Assembly: GCA_945957605.1 (NCBI GenBank)
Contig: CAMFLR010000004.1
Span: 434,001-498,000, forward strand
DNA: 64,000 nucleotides
Direction of reading: 5' to 3'
DNA from: an uncultured Isosphaeraceae bacterium
GTDB taxonomy: Bacteria; Planctomycetota; Planctomycetia; Isosphaerales; Isosphaeraceae
The translations under genes were made by a program, and so were the position numbers. Under the pieces are notes generated by a model. The model had not been told where the DNA came from and did no database searches. It saw only the letters and a list, made by a program, of their open reading frames with translations. Below are positions 52,771 through 63,523 of this stretch, one piece after another. Position 1 is the first letter of the stretch. Each line of letters begins with the position of its first letter.

Positions 52771-55161
52771 TCACGGCTTGGTGGCAGTTGCCTTGGGCGG
52801 ATCGAAGCGATAAACCGTACCGTCTAGATTCACGGTAACAGGCTCCGGCATGCTCAGGTAGAGGTTGTTTTCAGCCGATTGAGCGCGAGCAATCTTGAAG
52901 TATTCTTCGCTGAACTGCTCGACGACCTTGGCCTTGGCGTCTTCCTCGGGCTTGACCTGGGCATCAACCCAGCGGCTGCTCTTGTAGTAGAAGGTTTTGT
53001 TGCCGACCTGGCGGACGTTGTCGATGGGAGCATTGCCAAGCGCCATGCCGGCTCCTTCTGCGCGGCCCATGGCGGCACGATTTCCCTGTCTGGCCTGGCC
53101 GTTGCTCGAACTCATCATTCCTGGCATTCCACCCATGCCGCCTCCCATCCCACCCATTGCGCCTCGTGCATTTCCTTGGGCGAGGCCCTGCGGAGACCTG
53201 GTCATCTGACGGTACATCGGTTCCGAAGCCGGTGCAGCCGCCTGGGCGTAATCGTAGGCCACGGCATTCGATCGCGAGACGTCCGCCTTTTCGGCCAGGT
53301 TATAGCTTCGCTTTGCACCGCGCTGGTTTACGCCGGACGCACCTTGAACTTCGGCAAGCTGCCGCAAATTGGCGGTTGCACGCATTTCATTGCCGGTGAC
53401 CGCGTGCAAGTTGACGTTTTCGTCGGCGAGGAACGAAGTGTACGGCGTGAGGATGCCGTACTTCGTGCTGAGCGCGACGAGTTCGTTAGTTAGCTCCGTG
53501 TTTTTGCCGTTGAGGTCGATCTGGTCGATGATGAAACCGACGCGGCGGATCGCCCAGAGGCGTTCGACGAAGTCGTACGAGTTGCCTCGACCGCTGCCTG
53601 CGAAATCAGCCTTGAATTCGAGCGATTGCGTTTCGCCGCCGACCTTGCCGCTGAGCTTGACCGTCGTGCTGCCAGGCTGGCGGTAACGGCCGACCCAAAC
53701 GATTTGCCCGCCTTCAAAAAGGTCGGGAATGTCGCGCGGGTAGGTGCGATTGATGTCGGTACCACGGAAGTCGACGTTGATGCTCGCAAGAATCGGCCGG
53801 GTCATCTTCGCGTAAAACGCGCCGACGTGCTTTTCGATATCTTCGTCGGGTCGAACATACTCGCTCGTGCCGCTGTTGCCGCCGGATAGGCGATCAAGCA
53901 GCCGGGCGTTCACGTCGTAACCGACGCCGAAGGCGAACAGGCGGACGTGCGCCTTATTGGCGGTTTTCGCGTTCTCGGCGATCTTCAATTCGCCGGTTTC
54001 ACCAGCGGTGGGCAGACCATCGGTGAGGAAGATCACGTAGCTCGGCCGCGACTCGTCGGTCAGCATCGCCATCGCCGACTTGAGCGCGTCGTTGATGTTC
54101 GTGCTGCCGCCCTCGCGAATGTTCGAGACGAACCGGCTCGCCTCGTCGCGACTGGTGCTGTTGAACCGCTGAAGCTCGGGCTTGAACGACTCGACGCGAT
54201 CATCGTAGGCGATGATGTTGAACGTGTCGTCGTCGCGGAGGTTGTTGAGCACGAAACTGAGGGCGTTGCGAGCCTGTTCGATTTTCTTGCCTGCCATCGA
54301 GCCAGAACGGTCGATCACGAACACGACTGATTTGGGCAGCGGGCGCTGGTCGGGCGCTTTGACCTGCGGGCTGGCGAGCATCAGGAAATAGCCGTCTTCG
54401 CCGTCGCTGGGGCGATAGCTGAGCACGGTCGCGCCGATGGCTCCTTCCGCGAGTGTGTAGACAAGCTTGAAGTCCTGGCTGGGGATCGCATCGCGAAGCG
54501 TGAGTTCGACCTTCGCGTCGCGTTCGCCGTTGCGCTGGATGATCGTGTCGTAGATCGGCGAATAGAGCGACTTGATCGGGTCCTTGCTCTCGATGCGCAG
54601 AGTCAGATCGAGCTTTTGAATCGGCTTGGCTGTAAAACGCTGTGTACTCAGGGGATACAGGAACTCGACGACATCGCGTTCTCGCTTGCAAATCTGCGTG
54701 TATTTGAGTGTGACCTTGCGTTCAGCGCCGGGAGGAATCGGGAAGACGCTCGTGCGGAAGAGGCCACGGCCCATGTATTCGAGGAGGGCAGGGTCTCGTT
54801 TGGTCCGGACGATCTCTTCGTAGATCCGTCGCGCCTCGTCTTTGGGCAGCAGGCGACCGGGCATTTCGCGACCGTCGACCATCAGCACGAAGTTTTGAAT
54901 CGCCCCTTCTTCGGGAAGCGGAAAGAGGTATTCGGCTTCGATCTGGGCCGAACCGGGGTTGTAGAACGTCTGCGAGACCGCGACGTCGGCGACTTGTTCG
55001 CGCACTCGTGCGTCGATGGTGACGTTGCGGATGTCGTAGGTTCGATGGATGGGGAAATGGGGGCGGCGATCGACGATCAGCCCCTGAGCCCGCGCGGGGA
55101 TTTGCGATGCAAACAGTGCGACCGCCAAAGCGGCCAGTCCGGACCAATGACGCGATCTCAT
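52771..55161 (-). CDS. Secreted VIT/von Willebrand factor type A protein
   Basis: A 796-residue exported protein of the inter-alpha-trypsin-inhibitor heavy-chain type. After a signal peptide (LAALAVALFASQIPARAQG) it has a VIT domain (VNVTIDARVREQVADVAVSQTFYNPG with AEYLFPLPEEGAI) and a VWA domain with the MIDAS motif VFVIDRSGSMAGKK, Thr in STNIND and FLTDGLPTAG. The C-terminal quarter has a Gly/Met-rich low-complexity tract (GGMGGGMGGMPGMM) and ends in EPVTVNLDGTVYRFDP. It probably acts at the cell surface in adhesion or matrix contact. GGGAGGA lies eight bases before the ATG. Confidence 0.9.
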   Translation of the reverse strand: MRSRHWSGLAALAVALFASQIPARAQGLIVDRRPHFPIHRTYDIRNVTIDARVREQVADVAVSQTFYNPGSAQIEAEYLFPLPEEGAIQNFVLMVDGREMPGRLLPKDEARRIYEEIVRTKRDPALLEYMGRGLFRTSVFPIPPGAERKVTLKYTQICKRERDVVEFLYPLSTQRFTAKPIQKLDLTLRIESKDPIKSLYSPIYDTIIQRNGERDAKVELTLRDAIPSQDFKLVYTLAEGAIGATVLSYRPSDGEDGYFLMLASPQVKAPDQRPLPKSVVFVIDRSGSMAGKKIEQARNALSFVLNNLRDDDTFNIIAYDDRVESFKPELQRFNSTSRDEASRFVSNIREGGSTNINDALKSAMAMLTDESRPSYVIFLTDGLPTAGETGELKIAENAKTANKAHVRLFAFGVGYDVNARLLDRLSGGNSGTSEYVRPDEDIEKHVGAFYAKMTRPILASINVDFRGTDINRTYPRDIPDLFEGGQIVWVGRYRQPGSTTVKLSGKVGGETQSLEFKADFAGSGRGNSYDFVERLWAIRRVGFIIDQIDLNGKNTELTNELVALSTKYGILTPYTSFLADENVNLHAVTGNEMRATANLRQLAEVQGASGVNQRGAKRSYNLAEKADVSRSNAVAYDYAQAAAPASEPMYRQMTRSPQGLAQGNARGAMGGMGGGMGGMPGMMSSSNGQARQGNRAAMGRAEGAGMALGNAPIDNVRQVGNKTFYYKSSRWVDAQVKPEEDAKAKVVEQFSEEYFKIARAQSAENNLYLSMPEPVTVNLDGTVYRFDPPKATATKP

Positions 55162-55483
55162 GACGGAATTCCTCCCGCGCGGGTTGATCTTGCGCAAACG
55201 ACGCAAGCTCCCCGAGCACCAGGTTGATCCAGCCGGAACGACCACGCGTTGTGCTTGTCGAAACGATGTGCAAAGCGAAACGCACGCGGCGTTTGCAGCA
55301 AGATTCTTAGGCTGCCCTTACTTATTGCGTGTGCGATTCGCTTCGACCCGTTGGACGCACAAACGCGGAATCAAGTTCCTTGAACGCTCGCCGCGAGATC
55401 GCGTTGAGAGGGACCGCGAACCATTCGCGGCGAGCGTTTCCATGAGATAGACGATTTCAAACGCGATTTATTAGAAGCTTGTC
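55162..55483. other. Intergenic region between sulfatase and VIT/VWA genes
   Basis: About 320 bases on the common minus-strand transcript path from the sulfatase to the VIT/VWA gene. It holds the 14-bp inverted repeat listed separately, then about 200 bases with no gene, probably including the VIT/VWA promoter. No recognisable promoter hexamers were found by eye. Confidence 0.4.
55383..55438 (-). terminator. 14-bp perfect inverted repeat downstream of the arylsulfatase
   Basis: AACGCTCGCCGCGA at 55383-55396 is the exact reverse complement of 55425-55438, with a 28-base spacer that itself can form smaller GC pairs, and GU pairs can extend both ends. It starts 46 bases after the sulfatase stop on the minus strand. 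As a terminator it is strong in stem but lacks a clear T-tract; a factor-binding site or RNA-stabilising element is an alternative. Confidence 0.5.
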
Positions 55484-57844
55484 TCACTTCAGTCGGAACG
55501 TGACCTTTTCAATCTTTCCTGTGAAGGTGGCAGGGGAATGGTAGTCTGGCGAAACCGGTGTAATTGAGTCGCGTCCCACCTCGAACGGTTCGAGACCGTG
55601 CCGGAACGCCGTGCGCTGAAGCTTACCCTTGGCGAAGACCTCGCCATTGACGAGCAGCGTCAGTTCGCCACCGCCAACGCCCGCGCCGTCGGGAACAAAC
55701 TCGGTCGCCAGGACGACCTTTCCTTCGGGAACTGTCTTCTCGGAAGCAACGATCGAGTCGAAGAGCTCGAAACAGGTGTACTTGAAGGTCGGCTTGCCCT
55801 GCTTGAGGTAGAGCGACCAACCCGCAGAGAACGCGCCGGCGCAGGTAACGACTCCATTCGCTCCGCCCTTCGGAACTTCGATTTCCGCAGAAATTGTGTG
55901 AGCACGCGAGAAAATCTGCGGGCCGATCGGTTCCGGAAGCAGCACGTTGTTGCCGAAATAGGTCCACTCGGTGCGCGGGGGACCGGAGACGCGCACTCTT
56001 GGATCCATTCGCTCGGCTTGCCGCGAGTCGAGGGGAAACACGTCGTACTTCTTCGCTTCTTGCAGGAACTTCTCTTTGAGCTCATTTAGCTTGTCGGGCA
56101 TTTGTGCCGCGAGATTATGGGCCTCGCTGAAGTCGTTGTCGACGTGATAGAGCTCCCAAGGCGCCTGCATAAAGCTATCGTCTCGCCCGGCTGCGACCCA
56201 CGGCAAGCCGTATTTGCTACACGCCACCCAGCCGTCGTGGTAGATGGCCCTGTTCGTGAAGAGCTCGAAGTACTGAGTGGTTCGGCGGTCCGGCGCGGCC
56301 GAGTTGTCGAACGAGTAGAGCATCGAAACGCCCTCGATCGGCTTTTGAGCGACGCCCTTCACTACCTTCGGCTCGGTGATTTTTGCGGCTTCCAGGATCG
56401 TCGGCACAACATCAATTACGTGATGGAATTGACTGCGCAGCTCGCCCTTCGCCTTGATCCCCTTGGGCCAGTGCACGACCATCGGGTTACGCGTGCCGCC
56501 GAAGTGGCTTGCGACCTGCTTGGTCCACTGGAACGGCGCGTCCATCGCCCAGGCCCAGCCCACCGGCACGTGCGGCTCGCTTGCCGGGTCGCCGATCTCA
56601 TCCATCCGGCGGATCGAACTCTCAAGGCCAAGCTGCAAGCCAAGCAGGCTGGCGATCTCGCTGAATGTCCCTTCGAGTCCGCCCTCGGCGCTCGCGCCGT
56701 TATCGCCGACGATGTACATGACGAGCGTGTTCTCGAGCTCGCCCGAATCTCGCAAGCTGGCGATCAATCGGCCGACTTCGTGATCAGTGTAGGCCATGTA
56801 TGCGGCGTAGTTTTCCATGAGCCGCGTGTAGATTTTACGTGCATTCTCCGGTTGATCGTCCCACGCGGGAATCTCTTTGGGACGGGGCGTGAGCTTGGTC
56901 CCCTTGGGAACGACTCCGAGTTCAATTTGCTTAGCGTGAGTGAGCTCGCGTTGCTTGTCCCAGCCGTGATCGAACTTGCCCGAGAACTTTGCTCGCCAAT
57001 CTTTGGGAGCGTGATGCGGCGCATGGACGCCGGACGTGCTGAAATAGGTGAACCAGGGCTTGTTGGGATTCGCCGCGCGCACGTTTTGTGTCCAGGTGAT
57101 CGCCTCATCGGTCATGTCGGCCGTGAAGTGATAGCCTTGCTCGGGCTGGCGGGGCTGGGGGACGTGCGTCGTGTTGCGATAGATCACTGGGTAATATTGA
57201 TGCGTTTCTCCCTGGTTGAAGCCGTAGAAATAGTCGAATCCCAGGCCGGTCGGCCAGCGGTCGAACGGGCCGGCGGGGCTGATATCGGGTTCCGGCGTGT
57301 TGTGCCACTTGCCGAACATGGATGTGGCGTAGCCGTTGTCGCGGAGGATCTCCGAGACGAGCGCCGTGCTGCGCGGTATGATCCCGGTGTAGCCGGGATA
57401 GCCGGTGCCCATCTCGATGATGACGCCCGTGCCGCACGAATGATGGTTACGGCCCGCCAGCAACGCCGCGCGGGTCGGGCTACAGAGCGCGGTCGTGTGG
57501 AAGCGATTGTACTTCAGGCCGTTGTTTGCAAGCTTATCCATGTGTGGAGTCGGCACCGGTCCACCAAACGTGGAACACATGCCGAAACCGACGTCATCGA
57601 GCAAAATGAGCAGGACGTTCGGGCTACCGGGCGCGGCTTTGATCGGCTGTGGATAGCTCGGCGTCGAGTCCTTATAAGTGGTGCCAATCTTCCCTGTAAA
57701 CGCAGGATCGGGCTGAGGCAACTGAAGCGCATGGCCGGCAGTCGAAGCAGGTTTATCCTGCGCCAGAGCCTTTGACCTGGGCATGCTGATGCCAACAGCG
57801 AGCATGACGGCGAGCAGCGTCGCAGACCGTGCACGAGACAACAT
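55484..57844 (-). CDS. Exported arylsulfatase (type I sulfatase, CSPTR)
   Basis: A 786-residue type I sulfatase. After a signal peptide (ATLLAVMLAVGISMPRSKALA) come NVLLILLDDVGFGMCSTFGG with the metal-binding Asp pair near 83, and the active-site signature TALCSPTRAALLAGR with Cys121, which must be converted to formylglycine. Further metal ligands are in MYIVGDNGASAEGG. The form is the long A/AtsA-like type with a C-terminal beta domain to the end (TFTGKIEKVTF). It would desulfate organic sulfate esters such as sulfated polysaccharides outside the cytoplasm. ATG chosen before the signal peptide. It diverges from the Hsp70 operon. Confidence 0.95.
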   Translation of the reverse strand: MLSRARSATLLAVMLAVGISMPRSKALAQDKPASTAGHALQLPQPDPAFTGKIGTTYKDSTPSYPQPIKAAPGSPNVLLILLDDVGFGMCSTFGGPVPTPHMDKLANNGLKYNRFHTTALCSPTRAALLAGRNHHSCGTGVIIEMGTGYPGYTGIIPRSTALVSEILRDNGYATSMFGKWHNTPEPDISPAGPFDRWPTGLGFDYFYGFNQGETHQYYPVIYRNTTHVPQPRQPEQGYHFTADMTDEAITWTQNVRAANPNKPWFTYFSTSGVHAPHHAPKDWRAKFSGKFDHGWDKQRELTHAKQIELGVVPKGTKLTPRPKEIPAWDDQPENARKIYTRLMENYAAYMAYTDHEVGRLIASLRDSGELENTLVMYIVGDNGASAEGGLEGTFSEIASLLGLQLGLESSIRRMDEIGDPASEPHVPVGWAWAMDAPFQWTKQVASHFGGTRNPMVVHWPKGIKAKGELRSQFHHVIDVVPTILEAAKITEPKVVKGVAQKPIEGVSMLYSFDNSAAPDRRTTQYFELFTNRAIYHDGWVACSKYGLPWVAAGRDDSFMQAPWELYHVDNDFSEAHNLAAQMPDKLNELKEKFLQEAKKYDVFPLDSRQAERMDPRVRVSGPPRTEWTYFGNNVLLPEPIGPQIFSRAHTISAEIEVPKGGANGVVTCAGAFSAGWSLYLKQGKPTFKYTCFELFDSIVASEKTVPEGKVVLATEFVPDGAGVGGGELTLLVNGEVFAKGKLQRTAFRHGLEPFEVGRDSITPVSPDYHSPATFTGKIEKVTFRLK

Positions 57845-57994
57845 GGTGTGAATCCTGCAGATTGATCCGTAGATGGATGCTGTGAATAACATTAATGCAG
57901 CATTGCGATATTAACTGACCGGCCGACTTGAGACGAGGTTTTGTCCGTCTTTTGATTGCAAAGCCCCCCAGGCGCATCGAGTTAACTGACTTCG

Positions 57995-58000
57995 TATAAT
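57995..58000 (+). promoter_or_regulatory. Candidate -10 element of the Hsp70/FHA operon
   Basis: A perfect TATAAT lies about 73 bases ahead of the Hsp70 GTG start in the gap shared with the divergent sulfatase gene. No good -35 hexamer is found 16-18 bases upstream, so this is a weak call; a heat-shock or other alternative promoter is possible. Confidence 0.3.
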
Positions 58001-58072
58001 AAATTCGCTGTGGGAACGAACACTCTTTCGAGTAACCAGCCTCTCCATCCATGCACCGCCGGAGGTCGCCCC

Positions 58073-59743
58073 GTGAGCGAGGGTCTGAAGCGAGTTTACG
58101 GCATCGACCTGGGAACCACGTATTCCGCCATCGCCTATGTCGATGAACACGGCAAACCGGTGATCGTGCCGAATGCCGAAAGCGAGCGGATCACCCCGTC
58201 GGTTGTGCTGTTCGACGGCGACAATATCATCGTCGGCAACACGGCGAAGGAAGCAGCGAAGGTTGAACCGCACCGCGTCGTCTCGCGCGTCAAACAACAC
58301 ATGGGCGACCCGCAGTTCGTGTTCGAATATGAAGGACAGGTCTTCAGTCCCGAGGATATCAGCTCGTTTATTCTGCGCAAAATTGTGAGTGACGCCCAAA
58401 CGGCACTGGCGCTCGACGAGCCAATCACCGAGGTGGTGATTACGTGCCCGGCCTACTTCGGAACCGAGGAACGCGAAGCAACCGCGAACGCCGGCCGTTT
58501 GGCGGGTTTGAACGTACGCGCGATTCTCAACGAGCCCACGGCGGCGGCGATCGCGTATGGCTTGGAGCAGGGGGAAGACCAGGTCGTGCTGGTGTACGAC
58601 CTCGGCGGCGGCACGTTCGACGTGACGATGATCGAGATCAAGGATCGGCTGATCCGTGTCATTTGCACGGGCGGCGACCACCGGTTGGGCGGAGCGCTTT
58701 GGGACGAAGCGATCGTGATGTCGCTCGCAGAATCGTTCCGCAACCAAACTGGCGAAGCGAGTGATCCGCTTGATGACGCCGAGGTGCTCAACGATCTCTT
58801 CCTGCAAGGCGAACGCGGCAAGAAGACACTCACCCAGCGCGACAAGGCACCATTCCGCGTGACGCACGCCGGTCAGCAGGCACGTGTCGAACTGGAGCGT
58901 GGCCAGTTCGAAGAGATCACGAAACACTTGATGGATCGCACCGTCGAGTTGACACACGACATGCTGCGCGACGCGACGGAAAAGGGATATTCCTCGTTCG
59001 ACAAGATTATTGTCGTCGGTGGTGCAACGAGGATGCCGCAGGTGCGGAACAGGCTCGTCGCGGAGTTCGGCAAGGAACCGGAGAGTTACGATCCGGACGA
59101 GGCCGTGGCAAAGGGTGCCGCGCTTTACGGTCTGAAAGAATCGCTGCAGGATGAAGTGAAGGAATTGCTTTCACCGGGAACAGGTGACGCGAATGACGAT
59201 GGCGCTTCCATCGATCTTTCGCAAGTTTCCGAAGCCGACATGCAGCAGGCGCTCGACAAGATCGAACGTGAGCTGGGCTATACGCTGACGGGTCCGGTTC
59301 GTGAGCTTGTGAGCACGCAGATCGTGAACGTGCTGAGCAAGAGCCTGGGAGTTGTCGCCAAGGACGAACAGAATCGCGAGATCTTCGTCACGCTGCTACC
59401 GCGCAACGGCGAAGTTCCGATGGAAAGCGCGAACGACTTCGGCACCGACGTCGCCAATCAAGCGGGAGTCGATATTCGGGTAATGTCGGGCGAACGCGAT
59501 AGCACCGATCCCGGCGACTGCAAGGAAGTTGGTACGGCGACGCTCAACTTACCTTCCGCCTTGCCGGCGCGAAGTCCGATTCGCGTGAAGTTCGGCATCA
59601 GCAAGGACGGCCGGTTGAGCGTCACTGCGACCGATTTGACGGGTGGCGGATCGCTTGAGGTCGAATTCGAAACGGAAGCCGTGATGAACGCAGAGCAGGT
59701 GGAAGAACGCTCCGCCGCGCTCAGGTTGATGAGCGTTTCCTGA
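58073..59743 (+). CDS. Hsp70-family chaperone without C-terminal lid
   Basis: A 556-residue Hsp70/DnaK relative. The nucleotide-binding domain has all motifs: phosphate 1 YGIDLGTTYSAIAYVD, ITEVVITCPAYFGTEEREAT, NEPTAAAIAYG, phosphate 2 VYDLGGGTFDVTMIEI and the adenosine motif IVVGGATRMPQVR. A shortened beta-type substrate domain follows, but the helical lid and the long C-terminus of DnaK (about 640 residues) are missing, so it is not the housekeeping chaperone. The start is GTG at 58073, eight bases after GGAGG; the frame is open to an earlier GTG at 58010. It opens an operon with two zinc-ribbon/FHA membrane proteins and a second Hsp70. Confidence 0.9.
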   Translation: MSEGLKRVYGIDLGTTYSAIAYVDEHGKPVIVPNAESERITPSVVLFDGDNIIVGNTAKEAAKVEPHRVVSRVKQHMGDPQFVFEYEGQVFSPEDISSFILRKIVSDAQTALALDEPITEVVITCPAYFGTEEREATANAGRLAGLNVRAILNEPTAAAIAYGLEQGEDQVVLVYDLGGGTFDVTMIEIKDRLIRVICTGGDHRLGGALWDEAIVMSLAESFRNQTGEASDPLDDAEVLNDLFLQGERGKKTLTQRDKAPFRVTHAGQQARVELERGQFEEITKHLMDRTVELTHDMLRDATEKGYSSFDKIIVVGGATRMPQVRNRLVAEFGKEPESYDPDEAVAKGAALYGLKESLQDEVKELLSPGTGDANDDGASIDLSQVSEADMQQALDKIERELGYTLTGPVRELVSTQIVNVLSKSLGVVAKDEQNREIFVTLLPRNGEVPMESANDFGTDVANQAGVDIRVMSGERDSTDPGDCKEVGTATLNLPSALPARSPIRVKFGISKDGRLSVTATDLTGGGSLEVEFETEAVMNAEQVEERSAALRLMSVS

Positions 59744-59794
59744 CGCGATATCGACCGCGAGGTTTGCTCTACACTTTCAAAAACGGGCCAGTTC

Positions 59795-60583
59795 ATGGCG
59801 ATCGCATTCAACTGTCCAACGTGCGGCAAGGCGTTCTCGGTGGCCGACGAGTTCGCCGGCCGCTCGGGACTTTGCAAAGGGTGCGGTCATCGCTTCACTG
59901 TCCCAACCGCTCAAGCCGCAACGGTTGCCGAAGAGGATGAATACGGCATTGCCACCGAAGGGTATGGCCTGGTCGAAGAACCCGCGCGAAAGACAGAGCC
60001 CGCAGTTGCTATGGCCAGCGAGAATGCAACTGTATTCTCTCGCGCATACAACGACGACTCCGAACTTCCGCGGCCCAAACGTGCCAAGTCGGGAAAGCGC
60101 AAATCGTCGCGCAGACGGCTCGACGATGAGCCGGGATTCTTCGAAAAGCACGGAAAAACGCTGGGGGCGCTGTCGATTGGGGTCGTCTGCGCCCTTGCTG
60201 GTGTGGCGACGTTTGTCGAGCACGGTTCTTATTACGTCGGCATGCTGATGATTGTCCTCGGCACGATTCTGATGCTCGCGGGATCTCTTCTCGGCGTGTA
60301 TGTGGCGTTCACTGAAGACGCGATGTACGGTCTGCTATCGATCTTCTTCTTCCCGTTTTATCCCGCGTATTACATTGTCTCGCGCTGGGATGAGATGTGG
60401 CCGTCGTTCGCCATTCAAACCGTCGGCTTCCTTCTGGGGACATTCGGTGGAACGCTCGCATTCCGCCAGACCGGCGAGGTAGACGAAGACGCACGGATCG
60501 AACGGCCGAGCGAACCGGTTGCCGTGCTTCGTCCGTGGCTGGGCGGCGTTCCATTTGGTGTGCCGGTAAGCGCAGGGGTCTGA
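59795..60583 (+). CDS. Zinc-ribbon membrane protein in the Hsp70 operon
   Basis: A 262-residue protein of unknown function. Residues 5-32 form a zinc ribbon (Cys 7, 10, 27, 30) like the one at 16699. A charged disordered linker rich in Lys/Arg (KRAKSGKRKSSRRRLDD) comes next, then four hydrophobic helices from about 122 (GALSIGVVCALAGVATFV, GMLMIVLGTILMLAGSLLG, YGLLSIFFFPFYPAYYIVS and a last one near 215-235). It starts 51 bases after the lid-less Hsp70 and stops five bases before the Hsp70-VWA gene. The DnaJ-like idea is tempting given the position, but no J-domain HPD motif is present. Confidence 0.75.
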   Translation: MAIAFNCPTCGKAFSVADEFAGRSGLCKGCGHRFTVPTAQAATVAEEDEYGIATEGYGLVEEPARKTEPAVAMASENATVFSRAYNDDSELPRPKRAKSGKRKSSRRRLDDEPGFFEKHGKTLGALSIGVVCALAGVATFVEHGSYYVGMLMIVLGTILMLAGSLLGVYVAFTEDAMYGLLSIFFFPFYPAYYIVSRWDEMWPSFAIQTVGFLLGTFGGTLAFRQTGEVDEDARIERPSEPVAVLRPWLGGVPFGVPVSAGV

Positions 60584-60588
60584 TTTCA

Positions 60589-62642
<2,054 letters not shown>

Positions 62643-62646
<4 letters not shown>

Positions 62647-63518
62647 TCGCAACACGGTTTTCCACACTCTCGGCAAATGCTCGCCAGGCGTATGAATTTG
62701 CACTGGCGGGTGCAATTGGCGCCGTTTTCGGCCTGTTTTTCTATGTTGAGTTAATCAATACATCATCGATCTGGCTTCGCGATGCGCTGGCCGGCGCACT
62801 TATCGGCGGCGCGATTGGATTTGCACTCAACAGCGCGGGGCCGCTTCGCGATGGTGCGTGGCTTACGCTCGCGCGGGCCACAACATGGGGCGCGTGCGCG
62901 GGGATGATCGGCGGCGCGATCGGGCTTGTGATCGGCGAGTTTATTCTCGGCGGCTTTCAGGGCGGTTTGATCGGCCGAGCGGTGTCGTGGAGCGTGCTCG
63001 GACTGGGAATTGGCGTGAGTCAGGGCGTTGCTTACCGATCGCGTGAGAAATTGATTTTTGGACTGATTGGCGGCGGCCTCGGCGGATTTGTCGGTGGGTG
63101 GCTTTTTGAAGCGCTTCGGCAGGCGCTGGGCAATCGCACGGACCTGGGGCAGGGGATTGGCATCGCCTTGCTTGGAGCCGGTTTGGGGCTTGGCCTGGCG
63201 CTTGTCGAGCAAGCTCTCCGGCGCGTTTGGGTGCAAGTGATCAACGGTCGACAAGAAGGGCGGAGCTACCTGTTGGGGCGCGGCGTTTCGACGCTCGGAC
63301 TCGATGAGCAGGCGACCGTCGGCCTGTTTGGCGATCCGGCGATTGTTCGGAAGCATGCCGAGATCGCTTATGCGAACGGGCAATACACGTTTCGAGCAAT
63401 CGATGGGAATGCAAGATCGCGAGTCAATGATTTCACGGTCGGCGATTCGCACGCGTTGAAAGATGGTGACGTGATTGAGCTGGGAGGCACGCGTTTAATC
63501 TTTCGGTCTCGGGGCTGA
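62643..63518 (+). CDS. Multi-pass membrane protein with C-terminal FHA domain
   Basis: A 291-residue protein whose ATG overlaps the Hsp70-VWA stop by four bases. Residues 18-200 hold about six Gly/Ala-rich helices (GAIGAVFGLFFYVELI, GALIGGAIGFAL, GACAGMIGGAIGLVIG, LIGGGLGGFVGGWLF, GIALLGAGLGLGLAL). The C-terminal 80 residues form an FHA domain: SYLLGRG at about 215, then DPAIVRKHAEIAYANGQYTFRAIDG, and an end VGDSHALKDGDVIELGGTRLIF. The FHA should face the cytoplasm and bind phosphothreonine. Its coupling to the Hsp70s suggests membrane recruitment of a phosphoprotein or kinase. No kinase gene lies inside the window. Confidence 0.85.
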
Positions 63519-63523
63519 ACGCA

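Noticed and set aside
56102-57775. 557-codon open frame on the plus strand
   Set aside because: It lies entirely antisense to the arylsulfatase, whose motifs are clear; long antisense frames are expected in this high-GC sequence.
42134-57844. SUMF1 protein as the dedicated activator of the nearby arylsulfatase
   Set aside because: The genes are about 12 kb apart and the protein lacks one of the two Cys of a true FGE.
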